From positions 1 to 28,648 of the forward strand of contig JBFELU010000030.1 of assembly GCA_041551965.1 (NCBI GenBank): a stretch of 28,648 nt of DNA, given 5' to 3'. The notes beneath the pieces are model-generated. The model worked only from the letters and a program-made list of their open reading frames with translations. It was not told the origin of the DNA and did not search any database. Within the stretch, counting starts at the first letter, position 1. Each line of letters starts with the position of its first letter. Positions 1 to 5,736 of this stretch are shown piece by piece. Both the position numbers and the translations under genes were made by a program. This DNA is from JBFELU01 sp041551965. GTDB lineage: Bacteria; Actinomycetota; Acidimicrobiia; Spongiisociales; UBA11373.

Positions 1-1182
1 CCGGTGCTCCTCATGCGCTACTGCGGCCACGTGGCGGTGGCCAACACCCGGGGTCTGGAAGCCGCCGGCGTCGGCGCGACCACCCCCGACCCGGTGGGAG
101 GGAGTTTCGATCGCGATGAGGCCGGCGTGCCCAACGGGATCGCCCGAGAGACGGCCGCCGAGATCCTGTCGGGTGCTCTCCGCGGGGCCGCCCCCCCGAT
201 CAATGCCGAGGACGTCGTCGCGGCGGCCACGGCCCTGGCGTCGCTCGGAATCACCGCCATCGGCGGGATCGTCGGCACCACGACCGGGTGCTGGGCCGGT
301 CCGGGAAGCGAACTCGACGTCTTGCTGGCGGCCGCTCCCGACCTGCCGATTCGGGTGGCGACCTTCGTGATCGCACCGGGCCCCGAGGAACTTCGAAGAG
401 CCGCCGAGCTCCTCGAAGGGTCGGGCGGTCCGGTCGGCTTCGCCGGCGTCAAGATGTTCGGCGACGGGAGCCTCGGGGGTCACACCGCCGCCATGCTGGA
501 GCCCTATGCCGACGCCCCCCGGGAACGAGGGACGCTCCGGCTCGATCGCGATCATGCCGCGCTCCTCGCCGACGCCGCCCTGGATCTGGGGGGCCGGGTG
601 GCGATCCACGCCATCGGGGACGCCGCCAACCGCCGGGCCCTCGACGTGATGGAGAGCCTCATCGAGCGGGGCGCCGACCCGGCCCGTCTGAGGATCGAAC
701 ACGCCTCCGTCCTCGGCGAGCCCGACATCGAGCGTTTTGGGCGCCTGGGAGTGACCGCCTCCGTCCAACCGGCCTTCCTGGCGTCGGAGACCTCCTGGCT
801 GGAGTCACGAGTCGGGCCCGATCGCCTCCGACACACCTATCCCTTCCGGAGCCTGCACCGGGCCGGGGCACCCCTCGCCGGCGGATCCGACTGTCCGGTG
901 GAGCCGCCGAATCCGCTCGCCGGGATCGCCGCGGCCCGCGATCGCTGCGGCATCGTCCCCGAGCAGGGTCTCGACGGCGATCAGGCCCTGGCCCTGTTCA
1001 CCGATTGGGCGGCGAGATCCATCGGCACCACCGCCGACTTCGAGTCTCGTGCCGACTTCACCGTGCTCGACCGCGACCCCGTGACGGCCTCACCGGCGGA
1101 CCTGCGCACGGCGCGCGCCGTCGCCACCGTCGTCGGCGGCGAGACGATTCGGTTCGAAGGAGCGGCGGCCTGGCAAGCCTGA
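1..1182 (+). CDS. YtcJ-like metal-dependent amidohydrolase (amidohydrolase 3 family), 5' end outside window
   Basis: This is the C-terminal part of a zinc-type amidohydrolase of the YtcJ/LAF3 (amidohydrolase_3) family. These cytoplasmic TIM-barrel hydrolases act on amide, ester or imide bonds, but the substrate cannot be told here. The frame is open from base 1, so the start lies upstream; family members are about 520-560 residues and 393 are visible. Visible motifs are VKMFGDGSLGG, a metal-binding His in AIHAIGDAANR, a second His in RIEHASVLG, and the catalytic Asp region GGSDCPVEPPNPLAGI. The tail ADFTVLDRDPV is the usual beta-sandwich closure of these enzymes. The N-terminal HxH metal motif must lie outside the window. 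The gene converges on the selenoprotein-like gene on the other strand, 10 nt away. The family call is firm and the substrate is unknown. Confidence 0.9.
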   Translation, partial: PVLLMRYCGHVAVANTRGLEAAGVGATTPDPVGGSFDRDEAGVPNGIARETAAEILSGALRGAAPPINAEDVVAAATALASLGITAIGGIVGTTTGCWAGPGSELDVLLAAAPDLPIRVATFVIAPGPEELRRAAELLEGSGGPVGFAGVKMFGDGSLGGHTAAMLEPYADAPRERGTLRLDRDHAALLADAALDLGGRVAIHAIGDAANRRALDVMESLIERGADPARLRIEHASVLGEPDIERFGRLGVTASVQPAFLASETSWLESRVGPDRLRHTYPFRSLHRAGAPLAGGSDCPVEPPNPLAGIAAARDRCGIVPEQGLDGDQALALFTDWAARSIGTTADFESRADFTVLDRDPVTASPADLRTARAVATVVGGETIRFEGAAAWQA

Positions 1183-1192
1183 CCGCAGCGGC

Positions 1193-1423
1193 TCAGCGGT
1201 CGCGGATCGGCCGAGCCACCTGCTCGTACTCGGCGTGTTCGCCCGTCTCCTTCTTGGAGTAGACGAGATCACCGTCGACGATGACCTCGAAGACCCCACC
1301 GGTCGAGGGGATCAACGCGAGCGATCTGATGTCGTGCTCGAACTCCTCGAGCAACTGATCGACCATGCGCACGGCACGGTCCCGATAGCCTCAAGTGGCG
1401 CAGTATTCGATGCTGATGTCCAT
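1193..1423 (-). CDS. SelW/Rdx-family redox protein with in-frame TGA at the CxxU position (putative selenoprotein)
   Basis: Reading the minus strand from the ATG at 1423 gives 76 residues if the TGA at 1391-1393 is read as selenocysteine: MDISIEYCAT-U-GYRDRAVRM, then a helix (VDQLLEEFEHDI), PSTGGVFEVIVDGDLVYSKKETG and a short tail ending at TGA 1193-1195. This matches the SelT/SelW/SelH (Rdx) thioredoxin-like family: beta-strand, CxxC/CxxU, helix, then the STGGxFEVxxxGxxxxSK block. Only the second active-site residue (U11) is coded by TGA; C8 is present. Family coding continues in the same frame with no other stop. A stem-loop begins 3 nt after the TGA. The start lies 9 nt after the stop of the SDR gene, with TAGGGT 6 nt upstream and no clear Shine-Dalgarno. 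The alternative is a nonsense mutation of a TGC codon. Selenium genes (selA/B/C/D) are not in this window, so Sec insertion is inferred. Confidence 0.82.
1355..1388 (-). promoter_or_regulatory. Putative bacterial SECIS stem-loop of the SelW-like gene
   Basis: In the mRNA sense this region folds as a hairpin directly after the in-frame UGA. The upper stem is ACCGUGC (1380-1374) paired with GCAUGGU (1368-1362), 7 bp with one G-U pair. The apical loop is CGUGC (1373-1369). Below a GG bulge, AUCG (1386-1383) pairs with CGAU (1361-1358), and CU pairs with AG across a bulged C. There are 17 nt between UGA and the loop, and the second loop base is G. Bacterial SECIS elements are known to lie just downstream of UGA with a small apical loop carrying an early G. 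The fold was drawn by hand and no energy was calculated. Confidence 0.6.
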
Positions 1424-1429
1424 GGCGGC

Positions 1430-1435
1430 ACCCTA
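1430..1435 (-). promoter_or_regulatory. Candidate -10 element (TAGGGT) of the SelW-like gene
   Basis: TAGGGT lies 6 nt before the ATG (TAGGGTGCCGCCATG), and its TAG is also the stop codon of the upstream SDR gene. No Shine-Dalgarno is seen, so a leaderless transcript is possible. The same 15-mer precedes the DinB-like gene at 26022. No convincing -35 is visible, and readthrough from the SDR gene is equally possible. Confidence 0.35.
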
Positions 1436-2200
1436 GCCGTCGATCAGCCGGCCCTCCATGCCCCCGGCGACGGTGATCACCTCGCCGGTCACGTGGCCCG
1501 AGATCGCCTCCGACGCCAGGATCACCACGGCGCGGGCGATGTCGTCGGGATCGGCGAGCCGCTTGAGGGCCATCGTGGCGGTCGCCCGGGCGACCTGCTC
1601 CGGCGGGATCCCCCGGGCCACCCGTTGCGGCGTGGCCGTCCAACCCGGAGCGACGGCGTTGACCCGCACCCCCAGCCGAGAGGCCTCGTTCTTGAGGGTC
1701 AGCAGCAACCCGCTCGAGACGGCACCCTTGGCTGCGGCGTAGTCGCCATGACCCGCCTCGCCGAAGAGACCCGCCGTGGACGCAACGAGCACCAGCGAAC
1801 CGCGCCGGGTGCTCGTTGCGTGGCGCAGGAAGGCCCGGGCCGTCAGAAAGGTGGTGGTCAGGTTGGCGGCAACGGTCGCCTCCCACCGCTCCAGCGACAT
1901 GTCCCAGACGGCGGTCGAATCGCCCGGGTAAGCCCCTGCATTGGCGATGCAGTGATCGAGGCCGCCGAGTTCCTCGACCACGCGGGGAACCAGCGCATCG
2001 GCCTCTTCCTCCGCACGCAGATCGGCCCGAATCGCCACCCCGCCCAGTTCGGAGGCCAACTCGCGGGCCGCCCCGGCCGCGGTCCGGTAGTGCACGGCAA
2101 CGACGGCCCCCTCGGCGGCGAAGGCCCGGCACACGGCCGTGCCGATCCCCCCGGCACCGCCGGTGACCAGCACCCGAGCACCGTCCAGACCCGTGTCCAT
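1433..2200 (-). CDS. Short-chain dehydrogenase/reductase (SDR family oxidoreductase)
   Basis: This is a 255-residue classical SDR, an NAD(P)-dependent oxidoreductase with a Rossmann fold. The cofactor motif TGGAGGIG is at residues 13-20 and the ANAG motif is near residue 88. The catalytic residues are S141 (in ASTAG) and YAAAK (Y154, K158). The C-terminal substrate loop PGWTATP and a closing GEVITVAGG block are typical. The length is standard and the substrate is not predictable. The ATG at 2200 gives the usual short lead-in to the Rossmann strand; a TACACT hexamer at 2232-2227 could be its -10. The gene ends in TAG at 1433, 9 nt before the SelW-like start, so the two are probably cotranscribed. 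Confidence 0.93.
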   Translation of the reverse strand: MDTGLDGARVLVTGGAGGIGTAVCRAFAAEGAVVAVHYRTAAGAARELASELGGVAIRADLRAEEEADALVPRVVEELGGLDHCIANAGAYPGDSTAVWDMSLERWEATVAANLTTTFLTARAFLRHATSTRRGSLVLVASTAGLFGEAGHGDYAAAKGAVSSGLLLTLKNEASRLGVRVNAVAPGWTATPQRVARGIPPEQVARATATMALKRLADPDDIARAVVILASEAISGHVTGEVITVAGGMEGRLIDG

Positions 2201-2248
2201 GGAAGAATCCCCGATCGACTGCCGCCAGTGTATGGGGGCCTCGCCGTC

Positions 2249-2647
2249 CTAGGAGCCGAGAGGTGAAGCCGCGGTCGGGAGGCCGCCGCCGTGCAGGAAC
2301 TCGCCGGCGTGACGGTCGAGATCGCCGAGCACCTCGTCGAGAGTGGCCGCCACCCCGCCGATCCCGGTGACCGGATAGGCGTCCCGCCCCCCGATCCGTC
2401 CCAGCGTGACGCCGGTGGCGGCTCGGGCCAGCCCGGCGGGCAGACCCATTCCGAGCCGGACCACTACCATCCTGCCGCCGCCCCCGCGACGCATCTCGAC
2501 CAAGACATACCGGCCCCGGCCGAAGTAGACCACCCGGTGCCACGGCCCCTCCCCTATCCGGGTGTAGCCCAGGTCGCCGAGGACCGGGTCGAGTTGCAGC
2601 ATCGTATGGGCGGCGAAGACCTCGGAAAGGGCGGGGGTGAGGGCCAT
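2249..2647 (-). CDS. Hypothetical protein (132 aa)
   Basis: I do not recognise this protein. It is a 132-residue soluble-looking product with no signal peptide or membrane segment. A helical N-terminus (ALSEVFAAHTMLQLD) is followed by an alternating strand pattern (HRVVYFGRGRYVLVEMRR, then GRMVVVRLGMGLP) and a C-terminal helix with GGVAATLDEVLGDLDRHAGEFL. The balanced composition and codon periodicity look like a real gene rather than a shadow frame. It starts at ATG 2647, is divergent from the PPOX gene with 64 nt between, and lies 48 nt upstream of the SDR gene on the same strand. It could belong to the SDR-SelW transcription unit. Confidence 0.6.
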   Translation of the reverse strand: MALTPALSEVFAAHTMLQLDPVLGDLGYTRIGEGPWHRVVYFGRGRYVLVEMRRGGGGRMVVVRLGMGLPAGLARAATGVTLGRIGGRDAYPVTGIGGVAATLDEVLGDLDRHAGEFLHGGGLPTAASPLGS

Positions 2648-2711
2648 ACCCCCATATCGGCATGTCCCGTGGTCGAATCAAGCAGGACGGCCACCGAGAG
2701 GAGTCACTCCC

Positions 2712-3104
2712 ATGGCGCTCACCGACCGGGTTGCGGCGATCATCGACGAACCGAACTTCGCCCACGTGGCCACACTCGATCCCGACGGACACCCCCAGAA
2801 CACCGTGATGTGGATCATGCGCGACGGAGATCGGGTCATCCTCAACACCGCCGAGGGCCGCCGCAAGTGGCACAACCTCCGCCGCGATCCCCGGGTCGGC
2901 ATCTCGATCAGTCCCACCGATGCCCCCTACACCAATGTCTCGATCCGAGGACGGGTGATCGAGATGCGCACCGAGGACGGCGACGAGGTGATCGATGCCT
3001 TGGCGGCGAAGTACCTCGGAGTGGACACCTACCCGTATCGGCGCCGCGGGGAGACCCGGGTGACCATCGTCGTCGCCGTGGAACGGGTCGCCTCATACGA
3101 CTGA
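2712..3104 (+). CDS. PPOX-class F420/FMN-dependent oxidoreductase
   Basis: This 130-residue split-barrel flavin-binding protein belongs to the pyridoxamine-phosphate-oxidase-like group, close to the Rv1155-type (TIGR03618-like) F420-binding proteins of actinobacteria. The pattern FAHVATLDPDGHPQNTVMWI (cofactor-binding strand pair), LNTAEGRRKWHNLRRDPRVGISI, and a C-terminal strand YRRRGETRVTIVVAVERV is characteristic. The start is taken as ATG 2712 because GAGAGGAG (about 2694-2701) is well placed upstream and family members begin close to the LTD(R)V helix. An upstream ATG at 2637 in the same frame would add 25 atypical residues. The cofactor (F420 or FMN) and the substrate cannot be decided from sequence alone. 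Confidence 0.88.
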   Translation: MALTDRVAAIIDEPNFAHVATLDPDGHPQNTVMWIMRDGDRVILNTAEGRRKWHNLRRDPRVGISISPTDAPYTNVSIRGRVIEMRTEDGDEVIDALAAKYLGVDTYPYRRRGETRVTIVVAVERVASYD

Positions 3105-3109
3105 TCTCC

Positions 3110-3138
3110 CTCTTATTGCATATAATTCGCAATAAGAG
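3110..3138. promoter_or_regulatory. Perfect 10-bp inverted repeat enclosing TATAAT: candidate metal-repressor operator and cbiM promoter
   Basis: CTCTTATTGC (3110-3119) and GCAATAAGAG (3129-3138) are exact reverse complements around the 9-nt spacer ATATAATTC. The spacer contains a perfect -10 hexamer TATAAT at 3121-3126, so a repressor bound here would cover the promoter. The predicted transcript would begin near 3133, leaving only a very short leader before the cbiM ATG at 3141. The element is strikingly AT-rich for this genome. Dyads of this form are bound by Fur/Nur/Zur-type or NikR-type metalloregulators; which one acts here is inference. No good -35 is visible. Confidence 0.75.
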
Positions 3139-3140
3139 CA

Positions 3141-3803
3141 ATGCACATCCCCGACGGGTTCATCAACCTCCCCACCTCGGCCGGTTTCGGGGCCGCCGCC
3201 GCCGGCGGCCTCTGGTACAACCTGCGTCGGGCCGCCGGACTGCTCGACGACCGGCGCATCCCTCTGGCAGGGCTCACCGCCGCCTTCGTGTTCGCCGCGC
3301 AGATGATCAACTTCCCCGTGGCGGCCGGCACTTCCGGGCATCTCATCGGCGCCGTTCTCGCCGCCGTCCTGGTCGGTCCGTGGATCGGCTCGATCGTCAT
3401 GACGGTGGTGCTCATCGTGCAAGGCGTCTTCTTCGCCGACGGCGGCTTGTCGGCGATCGGCCTCAACGTCTTCAACATGGCGATCGCCGCAACCCTGCTC
3501 GGGTACGGGGGGTTCGTGATGCTCCGCACGGTGCTTCCTCGAACCACGGCCGCTCTCTCCGCGGCCGCAGGGATCGCCGCCGGAACATCCGTCATGGTGG
3601 CCGCCCTGGCTTTCAGTCTGCAGTACGCCGTCGGAGGCGAGGGAAGCGCCGATCCGGCCGCCGTCACCGCCGCCATGGTCGGTGTGCACGCGCTGATCGC
3701 CGTCGGCGAAGGGGTCATCACCGCCTTCGTCGTCGGTGCGGTCCTACGCGCCAGGCCGGATCTGGTCCACGGCGCCCCGAGCCCGGCGGAAGCCCATGGA
3801 TAG
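3141..3803 (+). CDS. cbiM: Cobalt/nickel ECF transporter substrate-binding membrane component CbiM
   Basis: CbiM is the S-component of the energy-coupling-factor Co2+/Ni2+ importer. The start at ATG 3141 is fixed by biology: the mature N-terminus MHIPDGF is the family hallmark, and the free amine with His2 coordinates the metal. Further conserved pieces are AAQMINFPVAAGTSGHLIGA (residues about 53-72, carrying the second metal-binding His) and a multi-helix membrane protein of 220 residues, the usual length. There is no clear Shine-Dalgarno, only AAGAG 2 nt from the ATG, so initiation may be nearly leaderless from the TATAAT inside the palindrome. It is first gene of cbiMNQO; its 3' end overlaps cbiN by 8 nt. 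Cobalt versus nickel cannot be settled from sequence. Confidence 0.96.
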   Translation: MHIPDGFINLPTSAGFGAAAAGGLWYNLRRAAGLLDDRRIPLAGLTAAFVFAAQMINFPVAAGTSGHLIGAVLAAVLVGPWIGSIVMTVVLIVQGVFFADGGLSAIGLNVFNMAIAATLLGYGGFVMLRTVLPRTTAALSAAAGIAAGTSVMVAALAFSLQYAVGGEGSADPAAVTAAMVGVHALIAVGEGVITAFVVGAVLRARPDLVHGAPSPAEAHG

Positions 3804-4101
3804 GAGGACGCTCGCCTTCCTCGGCGCCGGTCTTGCGATCACTCTGGTGGTCGCCGGTGGTTTGAGCCTGATGGCTTCCGACCAGCCCGACGGCCTGGAA
3901 CGGGTCTCGATCGATGAAGACTTCGCCGACCAGGCCGACGAACATGCCCTGCAGGGCGCACCCCTCGCGGACTATGAGGTCGGCGGCGGGGGCGACGGCT
4001 GGGGAACCGCCCTCGCCGGCATCATCGGCGTGGGGATCACGCTGGTGATCACGGTCGGCCTGCTCTGGCTCACCCGGCGGGCGAAGCGGAGCCCAGGTTG
4101 A
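3796..4101 (+). CDS. cbiN: CbiN-like PDGLE-domain component of the Co/Ni transporter
   Basis: This 101-residue small membrane protein has two predicted helices (about residues 6-25 and 72-93) flanking an extracytoplasmic loop with QPDGLERVS. That is the PDGLE signature of CbiN-type and fused NikN-type accessory subunits, which activate CbiM for metal loading. The chosen start is ATG 3796, overlapping the last 8 nt of cbiM; the frame runs further upstream but only into unlikely coding. The loop carries acidic residues (SIDEDFADQADEHALQGAPLAD, residues about 38-60). It ends at TGA 4099-4101, which overlaps the TTG start of cbiQ, so translation is likely coupled. Confidence 0.9.
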   Translation: MDRRTLAFLGAGLAITLVVAGGLSLMASDQPDGLERVSIDEDFADQADEHALQGAPLADYEVGGGGDGWGTALAGIIGVGITLVITVGLLWLTRRAKRSPG

Positions 4102-4862
4102 GCGGCGGTCACGTCCACGCTCTCTACCACCACGGGGCCGGACCGCTCCACCGGCTGGCGCCGGAGGTGAAGCTGACGGCGGCGCTGAGCTTCGTGGCGG
4201 CGGTCGTCGCCACCCCGCGGGCAGCCCTCTGGGCCTTTGCCGCGCATGCAGCCGTCTTGGTCGGACTGATGGCCGTTGCCCGCCTCCCGGCCGGCTTCGT
4301 CCTGCGGAGGATGGCCATCGAGATCCCCTTTCTGCTCTTCGCCGTCGCCCTCCCCTTCATCGGTCGTGGCGAGCGGATCGACGTGCTCGGCCTCGCGCTC
4401 TCCCGGGAGGGACTGTGGGGCGCTTGGAACATCATCGCCAAAGCCACCCTGGGGATCGGTGCCTCGATCGTCCTCGCCGGCACCACCCAGGTCCCCGACC
4501 TCCTCAAGGGCTTCCATCGACTCCGCTTTCCCCGAGCGATCACCTCGATCATGGGCTTCATGGTCCGCTATCTCGATGTGGTGATCGGAGAGCTGAATCG
4601 GATGCGCATCGCTCTGCGATCGCGGGGATACCGGCCGCGGCGCCTGGGCCAGACGCGGCCGCTGGCGGCTGCCGCCGGCACCTTGTTCATCCGCTCCTAT
4701 GAGCGAGGCGAGCGGGTCTACCTCGCCATGCTGTCCCGGGGCTACGACGGATCGATGCCCGACTTGGGGCGAGCTCGCGGCGGAGCGGGCCAATGGGCGC
4801 TCGCCGCCACCGTCCCGCTCGCCGCTGCGGGGGTGGCCACCATCGCGTGGGTGATCACATGA
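4098..4862 (+). CDS. cbiQ: ECF transporter transmembrane component CbiQ (EcfT), TTG start
   Basis: CbiQ is the scaffold T-component that links CbiM/N to the ATPase. The 254-residue protein has several hydrophobic helices and, in its cytoplasmic coupling region, the two Ala/Ser-Arg-Gly signatures: ALRSRGYRP (around residues 170-178) and AMLSRGYDG (around 211-219). These dock into the ATPase grooves. The His-rich N-terminus (GGHVHALYHHGAG) is common in CbiQ. The start is TTG 4098, which overlaps the cbiN stop as TTGA, with GGAG 7 nt upstream. No ATG lies nearby in frame, and a later start would remove the conserved HRLAPEVKL segment. It overlaps cbiO as ATGA at 4859. Confidence 0.95.
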   Translation: MSGGHVHALYHHGAGPLHRLAPEVKLTAALSFVAAVVATPRAALWAFAAHAAVLVGLMAVARLPAGFVLRRMAIEIPFLLFAVALPFIGRGERIDVLGLALSREGLWGAWNIIAKATLGIGASIVLAGTTQVPDLLKGFHRLRFPRAITSIMGFMVRYLDVVIGELNRMRIALRSRGYRPRRLGQTRPLAAAAGTLFIRSYERGERVYLAMLSRGYDGSMPDLGRARGGAGQWALAATVPLAAAGVATIAWVIT

Positions 4863-5593
4863 GTGTGCCCACCGTCGAGATCCGCGGCCTCTCCTACTCC
4901 TATCCGGATGGAAGCCGAGCCCTCGACGGGGTTGACCTGCACGTCCACCCGGGAGAACGGGTGGCGCTGCTCGGACCCAACGGTGCCGGCAAGACCACGC
5001 TGGTGCTCCATCTCAACGGCATCCTCCAACCGTCCACCGGTGAGGTCCGCATCGCCGGACTCGCGGTCGAGCGAGACCACCTCCTCGAGATCCGCCGCCG
5101 GGTCGGCATCGTGTTCCAGGACCCCGACGACCAATTGTTCATGCCCACCGTTCGCGAGGACGTCGCCTTCGGGCCGGCCAACCAGGGTCTCGTCGGCGCG
5201 GAACTCGACGAACGGGTCGACGAAGCCCTGGCCGCCGTGGGCATGGCAGACCGGCGCGACCGGGCGCCTCATCATCTCAGTCTGGGGGAGAGGCGGCTCG
5301 TGGCCATCGCCACCGTGCTGGCGATGCGTCCCGAGATCCTGGTCCTCGACGAGCCGACCGCCAATCTCGACCCGGCCGGACGCCGAGAGCTCGCCGAGGT
5401 CCTCGAGGCTCTCGAGCACACGATGCTCCTGGTCTCCCACGATCTCCCGTTCGCCCTCCGGCTCTGCGAGCGATCGGTGGTGCTCAACCGCGGCCGGGTC
5501 TCCGCCGACGGACTCACCTCCGCGCTCCTCGCCGACGAGGCCCTGATGGCGGCCAACCGACTCGAGCTTCCCTACCGATTCGGCCCCGGCTAG
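4859..5593 (+). CDS. cbiO: Cobalt/nickel ECF transporter ATP-binding protein CbiO
   Basis: This 244-residue ABC ATPase powers the Co/Ni ECF importer. Walker A is GPNGAGKTT (residues 39-47). The Q-loop segment VFQDPDDQLFMPTVREDVAFGP is diagnostic of ECF A-components. The signature is LSLGERR instead of LSGGQ(K)R, Walker B is ILVLDEPTANLDP, and the H-loop is LLVSHD. The LSLGE variant is seen in many EcfA/CbiO proteins and is not a sign of inactivity. The start is ATG 4859, overlapping the cbiQ stop (ATGA); an upstream in-frame ATG at 4793 would add 22 residues within cbiQ. It is the last gene of the operon; a small hairpin follows 12 nt after the stop. Confidence 0.96.
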   Translation: MSVPTVEIRGLSYSYPDGSRALDGVDLHVHPGERVALLGPNGAGKTTLVLHLNGILQPSTGEVRIAGLAVERDHLLEIRRRVGIVFQDPDDQLFMPTVREDVAFGPANQGLVGAELDERVDEALAAVGMADRRDRAPHHLSLGERRLVAIATVLAMRPEILVLDEPTANLDPAGRRELAEVLEALEHTMLLVSHDLPFALRLCERSVVLNRGRVSADGLTSALLADEALMAANRLELPYRFGPG

Positions 5594-5605
5594 ACCTGCC
5601 ACCAT

Positions 5606-5623
5606 GGCGTCATGGACGACGCC
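5606..5623 (+). terminator. Possible weak terminator hairpin after cbiO
   Basis: GGCGTC (5606-5611) and GACGCC (5618-5623) form a 6-bp stem with a 6-nt loop, 12 nt after the cbiO stop. No T-tract follows, so an intrinsic terminator is only possible. The rest of the 143-nt gap to the next gene holds another hairpin and no visible gene. Confidence 0.3.
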
Positions 5624-5700
5624 TTGGAGGGACCACCCACGCCGTGGTGATGCGGGGCTGACGGCATCGAGGAGTACGCTGGATCGAGAACCCGTGGGCC

Positions 5701-5715
5701 GGCACCGCGGGTGCC
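5701..5715 (+). promoter_or_regulatory. Leader hairpin before the DUF2157 gene
   Basis: GGCACC-GCG-GGTGCC forms a strong 6-bp stem with a 3-nt loop. It ends 9 nt before the AAGGAG ribosome-binding site (5725-5730) of the gene starting at 5737. A hairpin here would sit in the 5' leader of that mRNA if transcription begins near the TACGCT at 5676-5681. Its role is unknown. Confidence 0.3.
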
Positions 5716-5736
5716 TGCCCCTTCAAGGAGGCCGGC

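Noticed and set aside
1391..1393. TGA in the SelW-like gene as a plain nonsense mutation
   Set aside because: It is considered less likely because the stop lies exactly at the Sec position, the rest of the frame is intact, and a hairpin follows. It cannot be excluded without the genome's sel genes.
1235..2266. 343-residue open frame on the plus strand
   Set aside because: It is the antisense of the SDR and SelW-like genes; its composition is Gly/Arg/His-rich and shows no family motif.
1269..2873. 534-residue open frame on the minus strand
   Set aside because: It runs through the SDR gene, the hypothetical gene and the PPOX antisense in a shifted frame and is very Arg/Gly-rich.
3105..3140. 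Cobalamin riboswitch upstream of cbiM
   Set aside because: The gap to the preceding gene is only 36 nt and is occupied by the palindrome; there is no room for a B12 riboswitch and no B12-box-like sequence.
2291..3865. 524-residue open frame on the plus strand
   Set aside because: It crosses the PPOX gene and cbiM out of frame with low-complexity Arg/His sequence; both real genes have clear motifs.
5281..5293. Degenerate ABC signature LSLGE in CbiO as a sign of inactivation
   Set aside because: Variants of LSGGQ with LSLGE/LSHGE are normal in ECF-type ATPases, and all other motifs are intact.
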